Source: Bacteroidota bacterium (GTDB lineage Bacteria; Bacteroidota; Bacteroidia; B-17B0; Aurantibacillaceae). From it: 5,715 nucleotides of DNA. The DNA lies in assembly GCA_025360565.1 (NCBI GenBank), contig JANYBY010000004.1, forward strand, positions 1 through 5,715, read 5' to 3'. The notes beneath the pieces were generated by a model. That model saw nothing but the letters and a program-made list of their open reading frames with translations, ran no database searches and was not told where the DNA came from. Shown here piece by piece: positions 1 to 5,304 of this stretch. Position 1 is the stretch's first letter. Each line of letters begins with the position of its first letter. A program made the translations under genes and the position numbers.

Positions 1-2
1 GT

Positions 3-68
3 TGCTTTTGGATAGGTGATGGAGAAGTAATTTATTGGAGTGAAATTAAAATACCTCAAAATTCTTGA
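3..68 (+). CDS. Possible 3' end of an upstream gene (C-terminal fragment)
   Basis: Frame 3 is open from the window edge for 21 codons and ends at TGA 66-68. The other two plus-strand frames stop within the first 20 bases. The fragment would end in ...YWSEIKIPQNS. It is too short to assign a family, and 21 open codons at an edge are not strong evidence of coding. It is listed only because an upstream gene could end here, about 84 bases before the promoter motif at 153-160. No terminator-like hairpin with a T-tract follows; only a 6-bp stem (78-83 with 92-97) is present. Confidence 0.2.
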   Translation, partial: CFWIGDGEVIYWSEIKIPQNS

Positions 69-101
69 ATATTCCAAACATTCCGAATTGAGAATGTGTG
101 A

Positions 102-124
102 ATTATGTATGTTAATGACATAAT
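102..124. promoter_or_regulatory. Inverted repeat upstream of the ice-binding gene promoter
   Basis: ATTATGT (102-108) is the exact reverse complement of ACATAAT (118-124), separated by 9 nt. It lies just upstream of the likely -33 region of the ice-binding gene, where an operator would sit. The half-sites are A/T-rich, so chance is a real alternative in DNA of this composition. No regulator gene is visible in the window. Confidence 0.25.
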
Positions 125-131
125 AGTATAA

Positions 132-160
132 TTTATTCATATCAAGTAGTTGTAATTTTG
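132..160 (+). promoter_or_regulatory. Bacteroidota-type promoter of the ice-binding gene
   Basis: TAATTTTG at 153-160 matches the Bacteroidota -7 consensus TAnnTTTG exactly. Seventeen bases upstream, TTTA at 132-135 is a partial match to the -33 TTTG. Transcription would begin around 165-167. That leaves a leader of about 10 nt to the ATG at 177, or about 58 nt to the alternative ATG at 225. No Shine-Dalgarno sequence is visible, as is usual in this phylum. Confidence 0.5.
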
Positions 161-176
161 AGTCTAAATCTAAATT

Positions 177-1232
177 ATGAAAAAAACATCTACACAAAGT
201 TCAACAAAAAAAACCTTTAACAACATGAAGTGCTTTCTCGGAATAGTTCCGTTGATTGCTTTAATAATACCCGGTAGCGTTTTATCTCAAACTTCGCCAG
301 CCACAGTGAATCTTGGAACTTCTGGTAATTTTGTTATTCTAGCAAAAACAGGAATTTCAAATACAGGAGCCACTTCAATTGTTGGAGATATTGGGGTTAG
401 TCCTAATAACGCTACTTCCATAACAGGATTTGGTTTAGTGGCAGATCCCTCAAATGAATTTTCAACTTCATCTTTAGTTACCGGAAAAGTATATGCGGCA
501 AACTATACGGCTCCAACTCCGGCAAAAATGACTGCTGCTGTAAGTGATATGCAAACTGCATACACCAACGCAGCCGGACGAGCACCGGATTTTACTGAAT
601 TGTACACTGGGGATCTTACCGGAAAGACATTAACTACTGGAGTTTATAAATGGAGTACAGGAGTTCTGGTATCTGCCGGAGGTTTTACTATTTCAGGCAG
701 CCCAACTGATGTCTTTATCTTCGAGATCGCGCAGAATCTAACTTTAGCTAACGGAGCCACTATTACTCTAAGTGGAGGTGCAAAGTCATCCAACATATTC
801 TGGCAGGTGGCCGGCCAGGCGATTCTTGGAACAACATCTAGCTTCAGAGGAATCATATTATGTCAAACCATGATAAATATACAAACAGGAGCAGCTTTTG
901 ACGGTAGAGCTTTGGCACAAAGCGCTGTTACATTAGATGGCAATAGTTTTAATGTTAACTCTACTTTAGGTCTTGCTGATCTGAGCCTTGAAAATGGAAT
1001 CACTATGTATCCAAACCCGGCTCAGAATAATGTGACCATCAAAAATTCTAACAACGTCAAATTGGATCAGTTAGCTATTTACGATGTATACGGAAGACTA
1101 ATCAATACGATCGACCTTCGCGATATGCAACAGGAGAAAATTATTAATATGTCCGATCTAACACCTGGAATATACATGTTACATCTCCAAAGTAATGGAG
1201 CGAAGACAACAAAACGATTGATCAAGAACTAG
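177..1232 (+). CDS. Secreted ice-binding protein (DUF3494) with T9SS type A sorting domain
   Basis: The 351-residue protein has a signal peptide: a basic n-region, a hydrophobic core at about residues 19-36, and probable cleavage near LSQ-TS (38-40). Residues ~43-260 match the DUF3494/ice-binding-like family, with landmarks VNLGTSGNFVILAKTGISNTG, GDIGVSP, TGKVYAANYTAPTP, GVYKWSTGV, GGAKSSNIFWQVAGQAILGTTSSFRGIIL and GRALAQSAVTLD. Known members fold as a beta-solenoid with a flanking helix and bind ice planes. The C-terminus (~275-351) is a type IX secretion sorting domain: MYPNPAQNNVTI, IYDVYGRLI, then LTPGIYMLHLQSNGAKTTKRLIKN. It is therefore predicted to be exported by Sec and T9SS, and released or surface-attached. 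ATG 177 directly follows a promoter; ATG 225 (codon 17, MKCFLGIVPLIAL) would also give a normal signal peptide, so the start is uncertain. The gene appears monocistronic. DUF3494 genes are often horizontally transferred, but nothing here proves it. Confidence 0.95.
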   Translation: MKKTSTQSSTKKTFNNMKCFLGIVPLIALIIPGSVLSQTSPATVNLGTSGNFVILAKTGISNTGATSIVGDIGVSPNNATSITGFGLVADPSNEFSTSSLVTGKVYAANYTAPTPAKMTAAVSDMQTAYTNAAGRAPDFTELYTGDLTGKTLTTGVYKWSTGVLVSAGGFTISGSPTDVFIFEIAQNLTLANGATITLSGGAKSSNIFWQVAGQAILGTTSSFRGIILCQTMINIQTGAAFDGRALAQSAVTLDGNSFNVNSTLGLADLSLENGITMYPNPAQNNVTIKNSNNVKLDQLAIYDVYGRLINTIDLRDMQQEKIINMSDLTPGIYMLHLQSNGAKTTKRLIKN

Positions 1233-1252
1233 ACTTCACCTTTATTTTAATC

Positions 1253-1290
1253 AAACAAACCCCCTTAATGAAAATTTAGGGGGTTTGTTT
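1253..1290 (+). terminator. Intrinsic terminator of the ice-binding gene
   Basis: A perfect 12-bp stem pairs AAACAAACCCCC (1253-1264) with GGGGGTTTGTTT (1279-1290) across a 14-nt loop. The distal arm ends in a T-rich run. It starts 20 bases after the stop codon of the ice-binding gene. The A-rich upstream arm makes it plausibly bidirectional, so it could also stop leftward transcription arriving from the tRNA side. Confidence 0.9.
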
Positions 1291-1364
1291 ATTCAAGGCA
1301 CAAATATCGCTTTTACGAGTCCATTAAATTTATAATAATACTTAATGATTAAGAATTAAACGTG

Positions 1365-1383
1365 CGAAACTAGATTAGTTTCG
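1365..1383. repeat. Short perfect inverted repeat, 8-bp arms
   Basis: CGAAACTA (1365-1372) and TAGTTTCG (1376-1383) are exact reverse complements with a 3-nt spacer. It lies between two convergent terminators, where no gene is seen. It has no adjacent T-tract, so it does not look like a terminator. A smaller 6-bp inverted repeat (CTTAAT/ATTAAG, 1341-1353) lies just upstream. Function unknown; chance is possible for the smaller one. Confidence 0.4.
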
Positions 1384-1398
1384 TCTTGATCTAAAAAT

Positions 1399-1432
1399 AA
1401 AAGCCCCTTGAAACATTTTTCAAGGGGCTTTT
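1399..1432 (-). terminator. Intrinsic terminator of tRNA-Gln (probably bidirectional)
   Basis: A 15-bp stem pairs 1399-1413 with 1418-1432 around a 4-nt loop. Its core is AAGCCCCTTG/CAAGGGGCTT. Read leftward, the GC-rich arm is followed by CTTTTATTTTTAG, a good U-tract. It begins only 7 bases beyond the tRNA 3' end, so it most likely terminates the tRNA transcript. The rightward arm is also followed by five T, so it can act on the plus strand too. Confidence 0.85.
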
Positions 1433-1438
1433 TAGCAG

Positions 1439-1509
1439 TTGCCCGAGCTGGATTCGAACCAACATAGTCGGTACCAAAAACCGAAGTCCTGCCATTAGAC
1501 GATCGGGCA
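1439..1509 (-). tRNA. tRNA-Gln, anticodon TTG
   Basis: The reverse complement folds as a complete 71-nt cloverleaf. The acceptor stem is TGCCCGA (1503-1509) paired with TCGGGCA (1440-1446), and the D-arm is GTC...GAC with GG in its loop. The anticodon stem TCGGT/ACCGA (1480-1484 with 1468-1472) encloses the 7-nt loop TTTTGGT. The variable loop has 4 nt, and the T-arm is GTTGG/CCAGC around TTCGAAT. The anticodon TTG (1477-1475) reads CAA and, by wobble, CAG. The U1-A72 end pair is typical of glutamine tRNAs. The discriminator base is A (1439), and the next bases are CTG, so the 3' CCA is not encoded and must be added after transcription. Confidence 0.95.
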
Positions 1510-1533
1510 TTCTGTTAAAACAAACATCCTAAA

Positions 1534-1666
1534 CGGACATCTCAAAAACATGGAGATCAAGGCGGACAAAAAATTTAAACCGGAGTTTACCCCCGTAAAT
1601 GTCCCGATAGCTATCGGGATTAAATTTTGAAGTCCAACGCAGAGATCCGCGTTTTTGAGATGTCCG
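1534..1666. mobile_element. MITE-like non-coding inverted-repeat element
   Basis: The outer ends CGGACATCTCAAAAAC (1534-1549) and GTTTTTGAGATGTCCG (1651-1666) are perfect 16-bp inverted repeats. Inside them the arms continue imperfectly: GGAC (1564-1567) corresponds to GTCC (1632-1635), and AAAATTTAA (1570-1578) to TTAAATTTT (1620-1628). A perfect 18-bp palindrome sits near the centre. The element has no ORF of note and looks locally more G+C-rich than its flanks. This architecture fits a miniature inverted-repeat element or a large intergenic palindromic repeat moved by proteins encoded elsewhere. Only one copy is in the window, so mobility is inferred. Transcribed leftward, it would fold into a long hairpin in the tRNA-Gln precursor. 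Confidence 0.55.
1602..1619. repeat. Perfect 18-bp palindrome inside the element
   Basis: TCCCGATAGCTATCGGGA is exactly self-complementary with no spacer. As RNA it would need to open a few central pairs to form a hairpin. It is followed on the plus strand by ATTAAATTTT, so weak rightward termination is possible. It could instead be a protein-binding site or a core repeat unit. Confidence 0.85.
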
Positions 1667-1695
1667 AATGTTAAAAGAGCTTAAAAAACAGTGTG

Positions 1696-1725
1696 CAAAG
1701 ATACTATTTTTTTATTTCTCACAAA
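1696..1725 (-). promoter_or_regulatory. Strong leftward promoter, probably for tRNA-Gln
   Basis: On the minus strand TATCTTTG (1703-1696) matches the -7 consensus TAnnTTTG exactly and is followed by C. TTTG (1725-1722) matches the -33 element, with an 18-nt spacer. Transcription would start near 1690 and run left through the inverted-repeat element to tRNA-Gln, giving a leader of about 180 nt. A weaker alternative lies close to the tRNA: GATGTTTG on the minus strand (1528-1521), one base off consensus but without a well-spaced -33 element. Confidence 0.7.
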
Positions 1726-1730
1726 TAAAA

Positions 1731-1784
1731 TTTGAAAGAGTGCGTTTAGATTTATATTATAACATTGGTGATAGCTTATTTTTG
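1731..1784 (+). promoter_or_regulatory. Candidate rightward promoters for the GT117 gene
   Basis: Two candidates lie in this stretch. TTTG (1731-1734) is followed after 18 nt by TATATTAT (1753-1760), which keeps 4 of the 6 fixed positions of TAnnTTTG. TATTTTTG (1777-1784) is an exact -7 match, but no TTG is seen at the right distance upstream. Either would give a leader of roughly 165-190 nt before ATG 1955. The choice cannot be made by eye. Confidence 0.35.
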
Positions 1785-1824
1785 AGCGAAACGAGGCAAA
1801 TTTTGCAGGCATAATTGAATATTT

Positions 1825-1890
1825 ATGGCGAAAAATTTAACAAAGTTGCAGCCAAAAAGAAGCATAACCAAGTTATTATATAAATTTTAA
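1825..1890 (+). CDS. Possible 21-residue basic leader peptide
   Basis: ATG 1825 opens a 21-codon frame ending at TAA 1888-1890, giving MAKNLTKLQPKRSITKLLYKF. It is lysine-rich, has an A/T-rich upstream region like other starts here, and sits 64 bases before the GT117 start, inside that gene's predicted leader. I do not recognise it as a known peptide family. An ORF this short can occur by chance, and no attenuator hairpin clearly follows it. It is listed so that it can be tested for conservation. Confidence 0.15.
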   Translation: MAKNLTKLQPKRSITKLLYKF

Positions 1891-1954
1891 CGGGCTCTAT
1901 AAATCGTTGGTTATTAAACCGCATAAAATACTAACTTCGCAAGCATTAATTACT

Positions 1955-4900
1955 ATGATGAACAAACAATTTACTAATCTAAACAATATTATAGGCTGGA
2001 TAGTTTGGGCTATTGCTACCGTTACATATTGCTGTACCATTGAACCTACCGCCAGCTTTTGGGATTGCGGCGAATACATTGCCTGTGCCTACAAATTAGA
2101 AGTGGGTCACCCCCCGGGAGCCCCGTTTTTCCTCATATTAGGGCGGTTCTTTGCCCTTTTAGGCGGCGACGATCCTTCAAGAGCCGCCATGATGGTTAAT
2201 ATTTTAAGCGCACTCAGCAGCTCATTCACCATCTTATTTTTATTTTGGACCATTACCCGACTCGGCATCAAATCACTTGGTAAAAAAGTGGCCGATCTTT
2301 CCCAAGGTCAGCAATACGCTGTGCTTGGAGCCGGTATTGTTGGAGGTTTAGCCTATACTTTTTCAGATTCCTTCTGGTTTAGCGCCGTTGAGGGCGAAGT
2401 TTATGCCATGTCCTCCTTTTTTACAGCCATTGTTTTCTGGTGCATTTTAAAGTGGGACGATGAAGATAACACTAATCCTACCGGAGCATTGCGTTGGCTC
2501 GTATTGATCAGTTATCTGGTAGGGCTTTCCATCGGTGTCCATTTATTAAATTTACTCGTTATTCCCGCCATTGGTTTTGTTATTTATTTTAAAAAATACA
2601 AATTCAGCTGGAAAGGTTTTTTCATTGCAGGTATTTCGTCCGTTTTAGTTTTGGGCCTGATCCAAAATCTCATCATTCCTAAAATTGTAAAGTTCTTAAC
2701 CGATTACGAGGTTTTTTTCACCAACAAAATGCATTTGGGTTATAATTTCGGAACTGTATTTTTTCTTTTGTTATTGCTGGTTTCCATTACTGCGTTTATT
2801 TTATACACGGTCAACAAACAGGAAAAGCATTATAAGATCGGGTTGTACTCAGCCATCACCCTATCGGCTTTCGCTGTAATAGCGGCGCCAAGCGGCAGCG
2901 GCATGTTTACACGTTTACTTATGCTTTCGGGTATGATCTATGCCATTCATAAATTTAAAACCAAAACCGTTACCCTTAACGCCATCTTTATAAGTTTTGC
3001 GGTTCTGTTAATTGGTTACTCTACATTTTTTATCCTCGCTATTCGTTCACAGGCAAATCCGCCAATGGATGAGAATGATCCGGAGAATGCAACCAACATG
3101 TTATCTTATTTGTTACGCGAACAATATGGCGAATCACCATTGTTGTACGGGCAATATTATAACGCCCCTACCCTTCCGCACAGTGAGTTTGGCAGTGGCG
3201 ATCCTATTTATGGCAAAGACAAGCCAAATAAAAAATACAAGGTGATCGATTCGCGAAAAAATTCAATTCCAAAATACGATCCCGCTTTTTGTACAATTTT
3301 TCCACGGATGTATAGCTCACAGTCGCACCACGAAGCCGCATACAAATATTGGGGCAACGTGGCGCAAAACCACAAAAGCAAAGTGGTTGAGGATCGCAGA
3401 GGAGAAACTACCACGGCCGAAATTCCAACTATGAGCGCCAACTTAAATTATTTCTTCAGTTACCAGTTTAACTTTATGTACTGGCGATATTTTATGTGGA
3501 ATTTTGTTGGGAGGCAAAATGATGTGCAGGGCATGATGAGCAATACCATGGAAGGGAATTGGGTTACCGGTATTAAGGGATTTGACGATATGAAATTAGA
3601 CAGCGATACCTCACAGGTAATTTATCGCGATAAACATAATTTTGCCACCAATCATTTTTACGCGCTTCCTTTCTTATTAGGTTTATTGGGTTTATGGTTC
3701 CATTTCCGCCGAAATAAATTCGACGCATGGGTTGTGATGTGCTTCTTTTTACTCACCGGTGTTGCTATTGTGGTTTACTTAAATCAAACACCATATCAGC
3801 CGCGCGAACGTGATTACGCTTACGTAGGAAGTTATTACGCCTTTGCAATTTGGATAGGCTTCGGCGTGCTCTTTATTTACGATTTGCTCAGTAAAAAATC
3901 TGCCACCATTGGCGCGGCAATTGGGTCAACGGCTTTAAGCCTTGCTGTACCCGGCATTATGGCAAGCGAAGGATGGAACGATCATGATCGCTCGTTAAGA
4001 ACTTTATCACGCGATGTATCTATAAATTATTTACAAAGCTGTGCGCCCAACGCTATTTTATTTACCAACGGCGATAACGATACCTTCCCCCTCTGGTACG
4101 CTCAAGAAGTAGAAGGTATACGAACAGACGTGCGTGTATGTAATTTAAGTTTATTGCAAACCGATTGGTACATTAAACAAATGCGCCGAGCTGCTTATTT
4201 AAGCCCACCTGTTCCTTTCACAATTCCCGAAGATAAATTAGAAGCTTCAAAATTAGAAGTTGCTTATTACACAGGGGAAACCGGCTCTAAACCAATGCCA
4301 TTAAAAGATGTGTTGGATTATGTTACAAGCGATGATCCCGCTAAAAAATTTGACGGAAACGGAGAACAGATGGATGTTTTACCAACCCGTAATTTTTATG
4401 TGAACGTGGATAGCATGAGGGTAATGCGCAACAAAGTAATAAGTGTTAAAGACACAGGCCGTTTAACAAAACGTATTTCGTGGGATATTGGCAACAGAGG
4501 TTACATTGTTAAAAATGATCTTATGGTGCTTGATCTTATAGCGCATAACGATTGGAAACGCCCTATCTACTTCGCAGTTACAACCGGCGATGAAGCGTAT
4601 GTGGGATTAAAAAAATACTTTCAACTTGAAGGTTTAGCCTACCGTTTTGTGCCGATAAAACAAACAGATTATGAAGAATCGCAAGGCGGCAGGGTAAATA
4701 CCGAAGTGATGTACGATAATGTGATGAATAAATTCTTTTGGGGTGGCATGGATAAAAAAGGCGTTAACTTGGATGAGAACTGCGTGCGCATGGTTGGTAA
4801 TCTAAGGATGCAAATGGGTGTGCTTGCCGGCGCTTTAATTAATGAAGGCAAAAACAAAAAAGCCAAAACCATTTTGGATAAATGTTTACAGGTAATGCCC

Positions 4901-5224
4901 GATGAAAATATTCCATACGACGCTACTATTTTTACAATTTGTGCGGCTTATTATCAAATAAACGAAAATAAAACCGCGAACGAACTCGCTAAAAAATTGT
5001 TCGATATTTTTGAGGGCGATCTTAAAATTTACAATGCACAAAAAGGAACTCACCGCATTGCCTTTGGCAGAGAAGTAAATCAGGCAAAAGAAATATTAAA
5101 ACGTTTGGCAGGTTTAACGCAACAGTTTAAACAAGAAGATATAAGCAAAGAGTTTGTGAACCGCTTGAGCAAAATAATTCCGCCCGAGGAATTAAATCCG
5201 CAATCGGAACCGCAAACGCCATAA
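1955..5224 (+). CDS. GT117 / DUF2723 (TMEM260-like) polytopic membrane glycosyltransferase
   Basis: This ~1089-residue protein belongs to DUF2723, now glycosyltransferase family 117. Its characterised human relative TMEM260 is an ER protein O-mannosyltransferase. The bacterial donor and acceptor are not established. Numbered from ATG 1955, family landmarks are IEPTASFWDCGEYIA (29-43; acidic D37 and E40, probably catalytic in this GT-C-like fold), GHPPGAP (52-58), VEGEVYA (145-151), GLSIGVHLLNLL (190-201), TPYQPRERDYAYVGSY (612-627) and NGDNDTFPLWYAQE (705-718). About 11 membrane segments lie at 9-364. A ~200-residue probably periplasmic loop follows, then about four more segments (567-669) and a ~420-residue soluble tail with TPR-like helices near 950-1050. 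The frame opens at TTG 1907, but the tandem ATGs 1955/1958 match the usual distance to the first membrane helix, so I chose 1955. It is intact. Bacteroidota relatives have similar length. Confidence 0.93.
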   Translation: MMNKQFTNLNNIIGWIVWAIATVTYCCTIEPTASFWDCGEYIACAYKLEVGHPPGAPFFLILGRFFALLGGDDPSRAAMMVNILSALSSSFTILFLFWTITRLGIKSLGKKVADLSQGQQYAVLGAGIVGGLAYTFSDSFWFSAVEGEVYAMSSFFTAIVFWCILKWDDEDNTNPTGALRWLVLISYLVGLSIGVHLLNLLVIPAIGFVIYFKKYKFSWKGFFIAGISSVLVLGLIQNLIIPKIVKFLTDYEVFFTNKMHLGYNFGTVFFLLLLLVSITAFILYTVNKQEKHYKIGLYSAITLSAFAVIAAPSGSGMFTRLLMLSGMIYAIHKFKTKTVTLNAIFISFAVLLIGYSTFFILAIRSQANPPMDENDPENATNMLSYLLREQYGESPLLYGQYYNAPTLPHSEFGSGDPIYGKDKPNKKYKVIDSRKNSIPKYDPAFCTIFPRMYSSQSHHEAAYKYWGNVAQNHKSKVVEDRRGETTTAEIPTMSANLNYFFSYQFNFMYWRYFMWNFVGRQNDVQGMMSNTMEGNWVTGIKGFDDMKLDSDTSQVIYRDKHNFATNHFYALPFLLGLLGLWFHFRRNKFDAWVVMCFFLLTGVAIVVYLNQTPYQPRERDYAYVGSYYAFAIWIGFGVLFIYDLLSKKSATIGAAIGSTALSLAVPGIMASEGWNDHDRSLRTLSRDVSINYLQSCAPNAILFTNGDNDTFPLWYAQEVEGIRTDVRVCNLSLLQTDWYIKQMRRAAYLSPPVPFTIPEDKLEASKLEVAYYTGETGSKPMPLKDVLDYVTSDDPAKKFDGNGEQMDVLPTRNFYVNVDSMRVMRNKVISVKDTGRLTKRISWDIGNRGYIVKNDLMVLDLIAHNDWKRPIYFAVTTGDEAYVGLKKYFQLEGLAYRFVPIKQTDYEESQGGRVNTEVMYDNVMNKFFWGGMDKKGVNLDENCVRMVGNLRMQMGVLAGALINEGKNKKAKTILDKCLQVMPDENIPYDATIFTICAAYYQINENKTANELAKKLFDIFEGDLKIYNAQKGTHRIAFGREVNQAKEILKRLAGLTQQFKQEDISKEFVNRLSKIIPPEELNPQSEPQTP

Positions 5225-5231
5225 CCAATTA

Positions 5232-5284
5232 AATTTTTCAAGTTAATTACTCTTTTTTTTGAGGGGTAATTAGCTTGAAAAATT
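5232..5284 (+). terminator. Long intergenic hairpin; possible terminator or attenuator
   Basis: The arms at 5232-5250 and 5266-5284 pair over 19 bp with a single G.T wobble. The 15-nt loop contains eight consecutive T (5253-5260). The stem starts 8 bases after the GT117 stop codon. Unlike the other two terminators here, the stem is A/T-rich and is followed by CGGCTTAATT, not a T-tract. It may be a weak terminator, a 3'-end stabiliser, or a read-through control before the deacetylase gene. Confidence 0.5.
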
Positions 5285-5304
5285 CGGCTTAATTCCAAAT
5301 CAGA

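Larger units (their letters stand above)
1513..1676. repeat. 8-bp direct repeats flanking the inverted-repeat element
   Basis: TGTTAAAA occurs at 1513-1520 and again at 1669-1676, on either side of the element at 1534-1666. This could be a target-site duplication. Against it, the copies are not equally spaced from the inverted-repeat ends (13 bases on the left, 2 on the right), and the repeat is A/T-rich. On paper, removing 1521-1676 joins the tRNA-Gln leader to a promoter at a normal distance. Confidence 0.4.

Noticed and set aside
78..97. Terminator for a gene upstream of the window
   Set aside because: The stem has only 6 bp and no following T-tract.
644..856. Minus-strand 70-codon open frame inside the ice-binding gene
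   Set aside because: It lies entirely opposite a well-supported gene, and its translation resembles no family I recognise.
1602..1619. Intrinsic terminator for leftward transcription toward the tRNA
   Set aside because: Read leftward, the palindrome is followed by CATTTACGGG, which is not a T-tract, so it should not stop the tRNA transcript.
1534..1666. CRISPR array or riboswitch as an explanation of the repeat region
   Set aside because: There are only two inverted arms, not direct repeats with spacers. The element points toward a tRNA and matches no riboswitch consensus I recognise.
1907..1954. Extending the GT117 protein 16 residues to the TTG at 1907
   Set aside because: TTG is less likely than the tandem ATGs at 1955/1958. 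The extra residues are not part of the usual family N-terminus, where the first membrane helix lies close to the start.
1897..2079. Minus-strand 60-codon open frame over the GT117 start
   Set aside because: It overlaps the conserved N-terminus of the GT117 protein and shows no family features, so it is a shadow.
3012..3441. Two 77-codon frames, one on each strand, inside the GT117 gene
   Set aside because: Both overlap the intact coding frame of the transferase and have no recognisable domain.
4669..5298. Minus-strand frames of 67 and 72 codons at the end of the GT117 gene
   Set aside because: They are antisense to conserved C-terminal sequence or to the hairpin, with no domain.
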